From JANQNX01 sp040217095 (GTDB lineage: Bacteria > Pseudomonadota > Gammaproteobacteria > Eutrophobiales > Eutrophobiaceae), in assembly GCA_965229565.1 (NCBI GenBank), contig OZ245888.1, positions 2,294,001 through 2,358,000 of the forward strand: a DNA stretch of 64,000 bases, read 5' to 3'. The translations under genes and the position numbers were made by a program. Below the pieces are notes generated by a model. The model searched no databases. It worked only from the letters and a program-made list of their open reading frames with translations, and had not been told where the DNA came from. The stretch's first letter is position 1. The number at the start of each line of letters is the position of its first letter. Below are positions 45,299 to 54,288 of this stretch, in pieces.

Positions 45299-46663
45299 TT
45301 AGTTACCTGCGCGCTCGGCAACTATGCCGGCACTTTGTTCTTCCAGTATATGCAGCATCTTTTTGGCCTTGCCATTAAGCATGGTATGCAGCAATAGGGT
45401 TGGTATGGCTACAATCAGGCCCAGCACGGTTGTTACCAGTGCACTCGAAATACCACCCGCCATGGCCTTGGGGTCTCCCGCACCATAAATGGTGATCGCC
45501 TGGAACACGATAATCATACCGGTCACCGTACCCAGCAACCCCAGTAATGGCGCTACCATGGCAATGATTTTGAGTAATGACAGCCCGGACTGGATTTTCG
45601 GACTTTCCTTGAGGATGGCCTCGCCCAGTTTGAGTTCCAGGCTTTCAGTATCAGACCCTTTGTTTGACTCAGCCACGGAAAGTATGCGACCAAGTGGATT
45701 GCTTGTGCTGATTTCTTTCTTCTTGAGCTGTGCATTGATCTTTGCTGAGGTGACAGAGAGAGCAAAGAAGCGCCATAACGCGACCAGTAATGCAAACCCA
45801 CCCAGCGCGGTGATGATATAACCCACCTGTCTTCCCTGATGCCAGCGCTCTTCCAGGGTTGGCGTATTTATTATGGCCTTAAGGAAACCACCACCGGCTG
45901 CACCGGTCGGGTCAATACCAACTGCAACCACACCGCTGGATGCATTCTGTAATGCCGCTGCACCCTCAGCCAGACCCTGGGGCTGTCTCGGTAATACAGA
46001 CACACCGCGGGTATCGGCATCATATGCCAGGTAGTCACCATTTGAGACAAGGTTAAACAAGCCAATGCGTACTATTTCCCGGTTTGTATCGGTGCCAACA
46101 GTCGCCGGGTATTTCACCGTTCGACCTGATTCCGTCATTTCACGATGCAGTTCGAACCAGACTCTCTCTATCTCCTCAATAGTCGGCAAGTCCGTATCGC
46201 TATTCATTTTTTTGATCAGGTCACGCAGGAACTCTTCCCTATCAGCAAACTGGCTAGTAGTAATAGATGTTTGGAAACGGCTGCGAAGATCACCGGCAGC
46301 ACCGGTAAGGTGGCCAAACAATTCTTTCAGGGCACCCAAACGTTCATTGCGCTGCTGGCGTTTTTCTTCAACCTGTAGTTCATTAGCATTGAATTGTACT
46401 TCCAGTTCAGCACTCTTTGCTTCAAGTGCTTTTACTTCTGCCATGGCTTCACGAATGCGCGCTTCCTGCTGTTGCTTTTCTTCCATGAAGGCTTTTTCCC
46501 GCTGCTTGTTATCGGCAGCATCTTTGGCCCTGCCCTCTTTCACCTGTTGCAACAATTGATTCATTGACAAGGTGTCTTCTGCCAAGACGGCAACTGGAAC
46601 CTGCAGGCCCAACAAGATGAACCCTGCCATGGCCGCCCGGCTTATTTTATTTATAGTTTTCAT
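45299..46663 (-). CDS. ttpC: TtpC-like MotA/TolQ/ExbB protein
   Basis: A 454-residue protein of the TtpC family, the fourth component needed by TonB2 systems in Vibrio. It has a signal sequence (about 1-28, ending AVLA), a long coiled coil (about 35-115), a periplasmic domain and, at about 285-440, an ExbB-like three-helix domain with APLLGLLGTVTGMIIVFQAI and GISSALVTTVLGLIVAIP. It overlaps the DUF3450 gene by 4 nt and precedes exbB2 by 25 bp. Confidence 0.88.
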   Translation of the reverse strand: MKTINKISRAAMAGFILLGLQVPVAVLAEDTLSMNQLLQQVKEGRAKDAADNKQREKAFMEEKQQQEARIREAMAEVKALEAKSAELEVQFNANELQVEEKRQQRNERLGALKELFGHLTGAAGDLRSRFQTSITTSQFADREEFLRDLIKKMNSDTDLPTIEEIERVWFELHREMTESGRTVKYPATVGTDTNREIVRIGLFNLVSNGDYLAYDADTRGVSVLPRQPQGLAEGAAALQNASSGVVAVGIDPTGAAGGGFLKAIINTPTLEERWHQGRQVGYIITALGGFALLVALWRFFALSVTSAKINAQLKKKEISTSNPLGRILSVAESNKGSDTESLELKLGEAILKESPKIQSGLSLLKIIAMVAPLLGLLGTVTGMIIVFQAITIYGAGDPKAMAGGISSALVTTVLGLIVAIPTLLLHTMLNGKAKKMLHILEEQSAGIVAERAGN

Positions 46664-47457
46664 TGGGCCACCTCTGGAGCTGAAATCGGTAACTTGACAA
46701 TATCAATCGAGGCCTGTTTTTTTGCCATCTTAATACCGTTTCTTATCGCGTTTCGATAGGTAACATTATCCAGCACTTCCCATTTGCGGCTGTCGTTGTT
46801 CCAGCGCGCCGAGATCAACGTGTCCTTGGTCTGGCTAACCATGGCGATACGTCCAACTCTCAACACATCGACTTCATGCTCGGTACCATCAATTGTTATA
46901 ATGTCCTGATAGCTGTCTATCTTGCGACCGTATTCATTTTCGATTTGATAGGCTTCAATGACCTGGCGGAATTTCTCTGCCACATCAATATCCGCAGACA
47001 TCAGGTTGTCCCGTATAAATGCCATGCGCTCGCGGCGCTCTTCGTAATGAAAGGGGATATCCAATTCAATAAATGCTTCCAGGCTATCGGCCATTTTTTC
47101 AACCAGTGGCGACATCTGTCGCTCAATCAGTGCTACCTGGCTGATGGATTCATCAAAGCGCTCGATCAAATCCTGCTGACTGGTTACCTGGGTAGTCAGC
47201 TGGTTATTATAGGTCTTTAAACCTTCGATCTGTTTCAGCAGGCTTCGATACTGGATCAGGCGCTCCTGGGCACCTTCAACGATCTTGTCGATTTTTTCCT
47301 GTGACTTTTTACTCTCCTCGACCTTCTGTTCGCCAACCTGTTGTACCTGTTCAAGGTCCGCAGCAAGCGTCGACAGGGAGAGCGAGGTTAATAACATGGC
47401 CACTGTCGATAGGTACAACCGCTTGTAGATAAGATATTTCATTATCATTCCTGTCAT
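46660..47457 (-). CDS. DUF3450 periplasmic coiled-coil protein of the TonB2 system
   Basis: A 265-residue protein with a signal peptide (ends near LSTLA) and a long coiled coil (about 33-120). The rest has IPFHYEERRERMAFIRDNL and YGRKIDSYQDIITIDG, typical of DUF3450. The family is consistently encoded before ttpC in TonB2 clusters and its function is unknown. ATG 47442 is an alternative start. It follows the ligase gene by 48 bp, which ties the TonB2 set to the catabolic genes upstream. Confidence 0.82.
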   Translation of the reverse strand: MTGMIMKYLIYKRLYLSTVAMLLTSLSLSTLAADLEQVQQVGEQKVEESKKSQEKIDKIVEGAQERLIQYRSLLKQIEGLKTYNNQLTTQVTSQQDLIERFDESISQVALIERQMSPLVEKMADSLEAFIELDIPFHYEERRERMAFIRDNLMSADIDVAEKFRQVIEAYQIENEYGRKIDSYQDIITIDGTEHEVDVLRVGRIAMVSQTKDTLISARWNNDSRKWEVLDNVTYRNAIRNGIKMAKKQASIDIVKLPISAPEVAQ

Positions 47458-47505
47458 TTAAAGTTAAAAAATTAAGGGCTTCGATTCATATAAGACAGCC
47501 GACAA

Positions 47506-48831
47506 TCAGGCCGCCGAACTATCAGAATAGTCTACCAAAGAAGTTTTGTAGGTGCCGCGAGGTAACGTGCCATAGGGAACGAGGGTAATATCGGTCGAAA
47601 CCAGTAGTCGCGAGCGAATTTCTTCACTGATCCTGTCCTTCAGGCCTTCTGGTTCATTTACTACGGACTTGCCTAGCTCGACCACCATGGGCAATGGCGG
47701 TGTCTGGGAGATACTGCGTTCTTTGGGTTTAATCAAGAATATTTCGCCGACATCTGGGGTAAACTCGTTAAGTATGCTTCTGATAGCTGAGGGAAACAGG
47801 TTCACACCCCTTACAATCAGCATGTCATCTGTCCTGCCAATACAGCGAATACGCGGCCCGGTTCTGCCTGTTGGATTTGGTTTCATGTTGACGATGACAT
47901 GATCGCGACTGCGAAAACGTAACAGTGGCATGGCTTCATGCTTTAAAGCGGTATAGACCAGTTCACCTTCGGCCTCATGCTCCCAGGGTACGGGTTTGCC
48001 ACTGACAGGGTCGATAATTTCCACGTGTACGTAACCACGCGCCATAAAATTCATGCCTTTGGCATCTTCATCCTCGGCCCACACCGACAGGGACATATCA
48101 CCAATGCCCATGGACTCCCTTACCTTGCAGCCAAATGCCTTTTCAATTTTTTCCCTGATTAAGGGATCGCCACCACCGGGTTCACCCGCAGTAATCATGT
48201 TTTTCAGGCCTAGCGAATGGGTATCAATGCCGTGCTGGTTACACCAGTCAATCATGTACAGGCCATAAGAAGGTGTGCAACTGACACCGTTTGCCTTAAG
48301 CCGCTGCATGGCGGTTATCAGACGCTCTGTATTACCTGTACCAACAGGTATTACCGTACAACCTATCTTGTCAAAACCATAATAGACCGCACCGGCTACG
48401 AATGGGCCGGCATTAAACCCAACGACAAGACGATGGTCCGGGGAGAAACCGGCTGCCGTGTAACCCCGTGCAACGTTCGTTGCATACAGGTCTATATCGC
48501 TTTTTGTAAGTCCGATGTAGCAAGGAACGCCGGTGGTACCGCTGGTGGAGAAAACACGGGAAAGCTTGTTGACGTCACAGGCAAGGTGAGCACCGAATGG
48601 TGCTTGTTCCGCCTGGCTCTTGCGTAATTCATCTTTTTCAGTGAAAGGCAGCTCCGCAATATTATCAAGTGAGCCGACCTGACTGGCTTTTTCAAACCCG
48701 GCCTCTTTCAGTTTCTTTTGATAAAACGAGGAGTTGTTGAACAAATAGTCGATCTGTTTTTCATACGTATGGCTATCAATTTTATATTGCTCAGCCGGGT
48801 CACGTGTTTCAATTTCAGGATCGTAAATCAT
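47506..48831 (-). CDS. Phenylacetate-CoA ligase (PaaK)-like AMP-forming acyl/aryl-CoA ligase
   Basis: A 441-residue adenylate-forming enzyme of the PaaK type. The P-loop is STSGTTGVP (95-103); MGIGDMSLSVWAEDE is the adenine-binding area; GRTDDMLIVRGVNLFPSAI is the hinge; and the C-terminal catalytic Lys lies in LPRGTYKTSLVD. PaaK-like ligases activate aromatic or other carboxylic acids with ATP and CoA. True phenylacetate genes (paaA-I) are not nearby, so the substrate is probably another organic acid taken up or released by the locus. It is within a minus-strand run from the receptor gene to TonB2. Confidence 0.85.
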   Translation of the reverse strand: MIYDPEIETRDPAEQYKIDSHTYEKQIDYLFNNSSFYQKKLKEAGFEKASQVGSLDNIAELPFTEKDELRKSQAEQAPFGAHLACDVNKLSRVFSTSGTTGVPCYIGLTKSDIDLYATNVARGYTAAGFSPDHRLVVGFNAGPFVAGAVYYGFDKIGCTVIPVGTGNTERLITAMQRLKANGVSCTPSYGLYMIDWCNQHGIDTHSLGLKNMITAGEPGGGDPLIREKIEKAFGCKVRESMGIGDMSLSVWAEDEDAKGMNFMARGYVHVEIIDPVSGKPVPWEHEAEGELVYTALKHEAMPLLRFRSRDHVIVNMKPNPTGRTGPRIRCIGRTDDMLIVRGVNLFPSAIRSILNEFTPDVGEIFLIKPKERSISQTPPLPMVVELGKSVVNEPEGLKDRISEEIRSRLLVSTDITLVPYGTLPRGTYKTSLVDYSDSSAA

Positions 48832-48885
48832 TGGCTTCAGGAATCTCCGTACTCAACAATACGTAATACTATGTATGCGATGTCA

Positions 48886-49464
48886 TTATTGTTTCCAGCG
48901 CAGGGCACAATTTGCAACACGCTGACCAAGTAACTTTGCTGTTTCAAGATCTGACTCGATCGGCGCAGTATCCGGTGGCTCATCGGCATTTGACTGTGCC
49001 ATCGCACCCAGAGATGCGCCCAGGCGATTGATATCTTCCACGCTGCCACCCGAGTGATTATTTCCCGGTGCCTGGTTCAGGTTGATCCAGACCATGCCGT
49101 GTTGTGCGGCAAAAGTAGCAAGCGTAACCAGCGTGTTCTGCTTATCACCGTTCTGGGATGCAGAGTTGGTAAATCCGGCGGCAAGTTTGTCAGCCCATTT
49201 TAATTCCATCCAGCGTCCGGATGTTGCTTCCATGAACTTTTTCATGTCAGCAGAAACCGAACCCATGTATGTCGGCGTGCCATAGATCATGGCATCGCAA
49301 CTGTCGAGATCTTCCCACAGTGGACTATCTTCTGAAATTTCAGTAACTGAAATCAGCTTGCATTCAACCCCATCAACAGAATTTACACCTTTAGTGACTG
49401 ATTCTGCCTGGCGTTTTGTGTGACCATAGCCGCTATGAAAGACGACACAAACCTTACATGTCAT
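48886..49464 (-). CDS. WrbA/NAD(P)H-quinone-oxidoreductase-like flavodoxin protein
   Basis: A 192-residue flavodoxin-fold protein. The FMN phosphate loop is HSGYGHTKRQAES, the second FMN loop is GTPTYMGSVSADMKKFME, and FTNSASQNGDKQNT forms the third contact. It resembles the NAD(P)H:quinone oxidoreductase (WrbA) group, which performs two-electron reduction of quinones. AGGAG seven bases upstream supports the ATG. Its place in the receptor-ligase run suggests it reduces a quinone or similar intermediate, but that is only inferred. Confidence 0.82.
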   Translation of the reverse strand: MTCKVCVVFHSGYGHTKRQAESVTKGVNSVDGVECKLISVTEISEDSPLWEDLDSCDAMIYGTPTYMGSVSADMKKFMEATSGRWMELKWADKLAAGFTNSASQNGDKQNTLVTLATFAAQHGMVWINLNQAPGNNHSGGSVEDINRLGASLGAMAQSNADEPPDTAPIESDLETAKLLGQRVANCALRWKQ

Positions 49465-49524
49465 AACATGCTCCTGAATTAATGAATAAGTTGGGCCAGA
49501 AAGGCTACGGCTAATATCGAAAAA

Positions 49525-50076
49525 CTAGCCGTGTCTTTCGAAAGCCGTATTGTTCGGCGTGTGATCGCCAGCTAACCATCGCGCCAGTTCCGCATGCGCC
49601 CTGGTCTTTTGCTCTGCGTTAATCTTGTCAATATCCGGATGATCAACAACAAATTCAATTAACAAATCAGCCGGATCGTAGACATACAACGAACTACAGT
49701 AACCGTGCTCAAGCACGTACATTTCCGGTTCCTTGTAACCCGCATCTTGAAGACGCTTTTTAACCGCATCCTGGGCTTCCTTGCTGTCCACCTTCATTGC
49801 AAGATGACGAAAACCGGAACGCTGCAGCTCGGGACCAAATTCCTTATGGTCCTCTTCGTCTGCAAACTGGAAGAACGCAAGGCACTCACCGTTACCTATA
49901 TCGAAAAACGTATGCATGTAGGTACGTTCCTTGCCAAACAACATGGTCTTTTCACACCATGTGGCAACGAGCGGCATACCAATGATTTCTTCATAGAATT
50001 TTCGTACCGCTTCCATGTCCTTGCACACGTAGGCATTGTGATGCAAGCGGCACGAGACTGTAGGCGCGTTACTCAT
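49525..50076 (-). CDS. VOC-superfamily (glyoxalase/extradiol dioxygenase-like) protein
   Basis: A 183-residue vicinal-oxygen-chelate protein with two beta-alpha-beta-beta-beta modules. Possible metal ligands are His12/13 in RLHHNAYVCKD, His in GFRHLAMKV, and Glu in PADLLIEFVVDHPD. A C-terminal helical extension (about 150-183) is unusual for lactoylglutathione lyase. VOC members include dioxygenases, epimerases and dehalogenases. It starts 34 bp after the receptor gene, with AGAGG upstream of the ATG. Confidence 0.8.
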   Translation of the reverse strand: MSNAPTVSCRLHHNAYVCKDMEAVRKFYEEIIGMPLVATWCEKTMLFGKERTYMHTFFDIGNGECLAFFQFADEEDHKEFGPELQRSGFRHLAMKVDSKEAQDAVKKRLQDAGYKEPEMYVLEHGYCSSLYVYDPADLLIEFVVDHPDIDKINAEQKTRAHAELARWLAGDHTPNNTAFERHG

Positions 50077-50110
50077 GTTAAAACCTCTTGGTTATGAATT
50101 TACAATCCGA

Positions 50111-52369
50111 TTAGAAACGGTACTGGAAATCAACACCAATCTGGCGTGGGCGAGCTGGGGTAACAAAACCACCTGAAGAATACTCAACGTTATATTCTTC
50201 ATCCAGCACGTTTCGTGACCAGATAGTCAACGTCATCTCTTCATTCAGATCCAGACCGGCACGAACGTCCAGTATGTCAAAGGGATCACGGTTGAACTGG
50301 TTAGACGGCTCCCAGTAGGTTTCACCTGTTACTATGTAATCGGCACGAAGAAAACCCTCTAGACCACTGTAGATGTCATTCAAAGGTTTACGATAACTGG
50401 CGCCAAGATTCAAGGTCCAGTCAGACACATAAGGAACGTTGTTTCCCTCTACGTTGACACCACCAACTGTTGGGTTATTTTCGATCTCACTATCTATGAC
50501 ACCTACTGCGGCATACATCGTTAGATTATCGGTAACGAGTGCACTTGTTTCGATCTCAAACCCTCTGTGACTGACTTCATCCAGACTACCCAGGTTCTGT
50601 GTGCCGGATGTCGGAATAAACCTAAAGTAGTAGGAACCTTTGGCTTCCGTGTAGAAGGCAGCGACGTTGCTCTTTACTCGACCGTTCATCCATTCGCTTT
50701 TCACACCTATCTCGATAGTGTCGGCAACTTCCTTGTTGAATGTATCTCTGATCCCTAATGCTTGTGCTACCGGGTCAGTACCCACACCGGTCTGGTTAAA
50801 GCCGCCACTGCGAAAACCACGGGCGATTGAGGAATAAACGGTATGTTGATCAGTAGCAGACCAGCGCAGGGAAAGCTTGGGCTGCCATTCTTCCCACGAA
50901 CGTTTGCGAACTTGACCCGTAGCGAGAGTTGTACCGGCCGGGATAAATGCCGTCGGTGTTAGCGTAGTATTCTCGCGAGTATCCCTGTCGAAGCGCAATG
51001 ATAACCCGGCCTCAACCGTGTCTGTCACGTCATAGGTGATATCACCGAAAAGTGCCCAGGCAAAGTTATCCTGTGAATCAGCGAGATATGACGCATTGGT
51101 TCCAGCAGCAAATGGTGTGAAAGGGGCTACGCCTATAGGAGAACCTGATATAGGTGTGACCGTGCCAAAATCCAGGTTTGTACTGGTAACTAACGATCGC
51201 TCTGTCCATAACATATAGGCACCGGCAGACCAGCGTAAACGGTCTTCGCCGGGCGAAGTGAAACGAAATTCCTGCGCAAAAGTCTCGATATCAAAAATCT
51301 GGTATTGATATTGGTCAGCACCAAATGCAGCAAACAGTACAGATTGTGCAGGCGGTAGATAGTCAAAGTTATCGCCAAAGGCCAGTTCCTTTATCTCATC
51401 ATAAGCTGTTATCGACGTGAACGTACCGTAGTCCGCTTCATAGTCGAGTTTAAAGGAGAGATTATTCATGTCCCTGACGTTTTTACCCTTGTTGTTAGCA
51501 GCGATATCCAGAACTTTATTTGCATCAAAAGGGCCAGTGAAAGAAGAAAAAGGTCCGTTGGCTGCTATTGCAGCATCCGTAGCCGCTATGCGGTAATTAA
51601 ATGCACCACCCTCAAAACGATTGATACCTACCCGAAAATCAGCGGTCACCCTATCAGAAGCTTCCCAAAGCAATCTTAATCTACCAGTATGATCTTCTTC
51701 CGGATCGGCTTGTTTCCCCAGGGTAGTGTTATCTATCCAGCCATCGGTATCCTTGTATGAAATAGCGCCACGATAATAGAGATTATCGATACCGAGCACC
51801 GGCCCGCTATGTACAAACTGTGTCCTGTATCCAAAGCCATCATCCATGCCAACTTTTATTTTACCTTCATAGGTATCTGATGGTTTCTTGGTGTTAATCA
51901 CGATGGCACCACCAATAGCATTACGACCATATAAGGCACCCTGGGGCCCCTTCAGGAATTCGATTTGCTCAATATCAAATAATTCCTGATTGAACTGTGA
52001 GGGGTTCGACAGAAGAACGCCATCCATCAGGATGGCTACAGAAGGTTCCGAGTTCCTGTTCTGGGTGATGCCACGTACACCAATGAAGGTATTACTCGCG
52101 TTTTGTACCTCTATCATCTGGGCATTAGGCGTCAATGCAATAAAATCACGTGGTCGCTCAATACCGGCTGACTCAATTTCGGCCTCGGTGAACACGTTTA
52201 CCGTCACGGGTACATCTTCAAATGATTCCGTACGTTTACGTGCAGTAACTTTCACTTCTTCCAGTTTTGCCGAGATGCCATCGGCCGCATGTGCCGGTAT
52301 TGGTAAAACAACACATGCCAGGAAAAACAGACTGGCCAATACACCTAGAAATTTACTCGTCGAAGACAT
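50111..52369 (-). CDS. TonB-dependent outer-membrane receptor
   Basis: A 752-residue receptor. The signal peptide is about 1-28 (cut after PAHA). A TonB-box-like EEVKVTARKR follows, then the plug with GVRGITQNRN and IEFLKGPQGALYGRNAIGGAIVI (key residues KGPQ, LYGRNA, GGA), then a 22-strand barrel ending in Phe (FQYRF). I set the start at ATG 52369, with GGGGGG five bases upstream; earlier frames lack a signal sequence. It begins a ten-gene run ending in a TonB2 energiser, so the substrate is likely the compound used by the encoded enzymes. It resembles the broad catabolic receptors of marine bacteria more than known siderophore or B12 receptors. Confidence 0.92.
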   Translation of the reverse strand: MSSTSKFLGVLASLFFLACVVLPIPAHAADGISAKLEEVKVTARKRTESFEDVPVTVNVFTEAEIESAGIERPRDFIALTPNAQMIEVQNASNTFIGVRGITQNRNSEPSVAILMDGVLLSNPSQFNQELFDIEQIEFLKGPQGALYGRNAIGGAIVINTKKPSDTYEGKIKVGMDDGFGYRTQFVHSGPVLGIDNLYYRGAISYKDTDGWIDNTTLGKQADPEEDHTGRLRLLWEASDRVTADFRVGINRFEGGAFNYRIAATDAAIAANGPFSSFTGPFDANKVLDIAANNKGKNVRDMNNLSFKLDYEADYGTFTSITAYDEIKELAFGDNFDYLPPAQSVLFAAFGADQYQYQIFDIETFAQEFRFTSPGEDRLRWSAGAYMLWTERSLVTSTNLDFGTVTPISGSPIGVAPFTPFAAGTNASYLADSQDNFAWALFGDITYDVTDTVEAGLSLRFDRDTRENTTLTPTAFIPAGTTLATGQVRKRSWEEWQPKLSLRWSATDQHTVYSSIARGFRSGGFNQTGVGTDPVAQALGIRDTFNKEVADTIEIGVKSEWMNGRVKSNVAAFYTEAKGSYYFRFIPTSGTQNLGSLDEVSHRGFEIETSALVTDNLTMYAAVGVIDSEIENNPTVGGVNVEGNNVPYVSDWTLNLGASYRKPLNDIYSGLEGFLRADYIVTGETYWEPSNQFNRDPFDILDVRAGLDLNEEMTLTIWSRNVLDEEYNVEYSSGGFVTPARPRQIGVDFQYRF

Positions 52370-52433
52370 GATATCCCCCCTCTTGCACTGCAACATAAGT
52401 TGCTGATTTATTATGGTTTTGTAGTTTGCAATT

Positions 52434-52462
52434 TTTATAACAAATTCGATATTCGAAGTCAA
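52434..52462 (-). promoter_or_regulatory. Sigma-70 promoter of the receptor operon
   Basis: On the minus strand TTGACT (52462-52457), a 17-bp spacer and TATAAA (52439-52434). It lies about 65-90 bp before the receptor ATG. This is the best promoter match in the window. Confidence 0.7.
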
Positions 52463-52476
52463 TTTCGCTATACGAA
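52445..52476. promoter_or_regulatory. Two IclR-type operator-like palindromes
   Basis: TTCGATATTCGAA (52445-52457) fills the promoter spacer and touches the -35 box; TTCGCTATACGAA (52464-52476) lies just upstream of -35. Both fit TTCGnTATnCGAA, centres 19 bp apart. An IclR-family gene is 1.8 kb away. Confidence 0.6.
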
Positions 52477-52678
52477 AAAATAATATATTTTATAATCACG
52501 CGATATTTACGATAAATCACCTGAATAATAAATATTTGTTGCAGGCTTGTGTTGAAGTTATAAAGGCTTTGCTCAAACAGGTGTAACTAAAAAAGATCAG
52601 CGATGTATTAATCACTACAATCAGGCATGATTTGCAGTAAAGTGTAATGTTGCAGTACAGCAGAAGAGGATTTGAAGC

Positions 52679-53446
52679 ATGACAGAGAATAAAACCAAGA
52701 CCACAAAGATCTGTGGCTATGATGAAGACAACATTGTTGTCAGAAACAAGGAATTGGTTAATGACTTGATGGGCAAGGTCTCGTTTACCGAGATGATGCT
52801 GTTTCAGTTACTGGGTGAAATGCCGAGCAAGGTACAAACCGACATTCTAGATTCCGTACTCGTCACCATCATGGAACATGGCCTGATACCCTCTGCCATC
52901 GTTTCCCGCTTGACGCTGTACGGCGCACCCGAATCGTTCCAGGGCGCAATAGCGGCAGGCCTGCTCGGCGTAGGTGATCGTTTTGCTGGCACAGCCAGCG
53001 AATGCGCTAAGTTGCTTGATCAAATTGTGGCAGCGGATGATGCCGAGAAAAATTCTGTCGCCGCGGAAATAGTAAAAGCACACCGAACTATCAAGAAGCC
53101 CCTGCCCGGTTTTGGTCACCCCATTCACAAGAACATAGATCCGCGCGTTAAACGCCTAATCGACATTGCTGAAGCGGCTGGCGCCAAAGGGGATTATATC
53201 TCTGCCATGTATTTGCTTGAGACCTGCCTTGAAGAGAACCTGGGTAAAAAATTACCAATTAATATCAGTGCTGCTATCGCAGCTGTACTTGGTGAAGCAG
53301 GGATTCCAACGCAAATAATGCGTGGCATTGTATTGACGGCGCGATGTGGTGGCCTGGTAGGTCATCTGCACGAGGAAATGAACCAGCCCCTTGCCGATGT
53401 CATGTGGAATGCTGTTGAAGATGCTGTACCGTTTGAAAAAGGCTAA
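52679..53446 (+). CDS. Citryl-CoA lyase / citrate-synthase-like protein
   Basis: A 255-residue protein corresponding to the short citryl-CoA lyase form of the citrate synthase fold, as in the C-terminal module of ATP citrate lyase. Recognisable are EHGLIPSAIVSRLT (first catalytic His region), LPGFGHPIHKNIDPR (second His) and ARCGGLVGHLHEEMNQP near the C-terminus. Full citrate synthase is about 430 residues and is not the likely identity. The family splits citryl-CoA or similar 3-hydroxy-3-carboxyacyl-CoA thioesters to acetyl-CoA and an oxoacid. With a CoA ligase in the divergent operon, it could act late in breakdown of an acid. Substrate not determined. Confidence 0.8.
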   Translation: MTENKTKTTKICGYDEDNIVVRNKELVNDLMGKVSFTEMMLFQLLGEMPSKVQTDILDSVLVTIMEHGLIPSAIVSRLTLYGAPESFQGAIAAGLLGVGDRFAGTASECAKLLDQIVAADDAEKNSVAAEIVKAHRTIKKPLPGFGHPIHKNIDPRVKRLIDIAEAAGAKGDYISAMYLLETCLEENLGKKLPINISAAIAAVLGEAGIPTQIMRGIVLTARCGGLVGHLHEEMNQPLADVMWNAVEDAVPFEKG

Positions 53447-53468
53447 CAACCAGTATCATCAAGCAGTC

Positions 53469-54281
53469 ATGCCTGGAAGTAACCGATCTTTTACTACGAG
53501 GGACGGGGTTAAAATCCGTTACGAAGTCAGTGGTAAGGGAGAACCATTGCTGCTCATTCATGGCTGGACGTTCAACCGGCATATGTGGTCTGAACAAATA
53601 CCTGACTTTCAAAAACACTATAAGACCATTACCTATGATCGTCGCGGTTGTGGCGAATCTGATGGAGGATCTGATCTGCGGCTGGAAGCTGAAGATCTCA
53701 GGGAACTACTTGATCACCTGCAAATAGACCGCACTTTCATGCTGGGAATGTCTCAGGGTGGAAGGATTGCGTTACGTTTTGCCTATCTATATCCGGATCG
53801 AGTGAAGGCATTAATACTGCAATGCGCACCGCTGGATGGATACAAACCTGCTATAAAATCCGCAGACCAAATTCCAATTCAGGACTACGCACAGCTTGTT
53901 GCTGACGGAAAGATAGATGCCGTCCGGAAACAATGGTTACAACACCCTTTAATGGCAATCCCTGCTGACAAACCGGACATCGCTGAAAAAATAAAAGCAA
54001 TAATAAACTGTTACTCGGGCAGTGATTTACAATGTGGCATTAACGAGCGTATGGCTTTTCCGGTCAATCTCGCTGAAAATCTGGATCAGATAAAAACCGC
54101 CACGCTACTTATTGTTGGAGATAAGGAGACGGATACATTGAAAGACGTGACAGACAAGCTCCTGAATGGAATTCGGGGTAGTAAAAAAGTGGTGATCAAC
54201 GGCGGCGGGCACCTGATAAATCTGATAAAACCCGCGTTGTATAATAAAGCTGTGCTCGAATTCCTGGCAGAGCAGAAATAA
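53469..54281 (+). CDS. Alpha/beta-fold hydrolase
   Basis: A 270-residue hydrolase. The oxyanion loop is LIHGWTFN, the nucleophile elbow GMSQGG with Ser95, and the likely triad partners Asp218 (VGDKETD) and His248 (GGGHLINL). The cap is short (about 125-195). I start at ATG 53469, 22 bp after the previous stop; a longer frame from 53391 overlaps it and adds residues unlike the family. In this setting it may hydrolyse an ester or lactone, or cleave a C-C bond of a ring-fission product. It ends tail to tail with iclR. Confidence 0.82.
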   Translation: MPGSNRSFTTRDGVKIRYEVSGKGEPLLLIHGWTFNRHMWSEQIPDFQKHYKTITYDRRGCGESDGGSDLRLEAEDLRELLDHLQIDRTFMLGMSQGGRIALRFAYLYPDRVKALILQCAPLDGYKPAIKSADQIPIQDYAQLVADGKIDAVRKQWLQHPLMAIPADKPDIAEKIKAIINCYSGSDLQCGINERMAFPVNLAENLDQIKTATLLIVGDKETDTLKDVTDKLLNGIRGSKKVVINGGGHLINLIKPALYNKAVLEFLAEQK

Positions 54282-54288
54282 GCGTCAG

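Larger units (their letters stand above)
52370..52678. other. 309-bp divergent control region (receptor operon / citryl-CoA lyase operon)
   Basis: AT-rich. It contains the receptor promoter with two operator-like 13-mers (52434-52476) and a start region for the plus-strand gene with AGAGGA before ATG 52679. I see no clear plus-strand -35/-10 pair. Confidence 0.6.

Noticed and set aside
47506..48831. Part of a phenylacetate (paa) degradation operon
   Set aside because: Only the ligase resembles paaK; the epoxidase, isomerase and other paa genes are absent.
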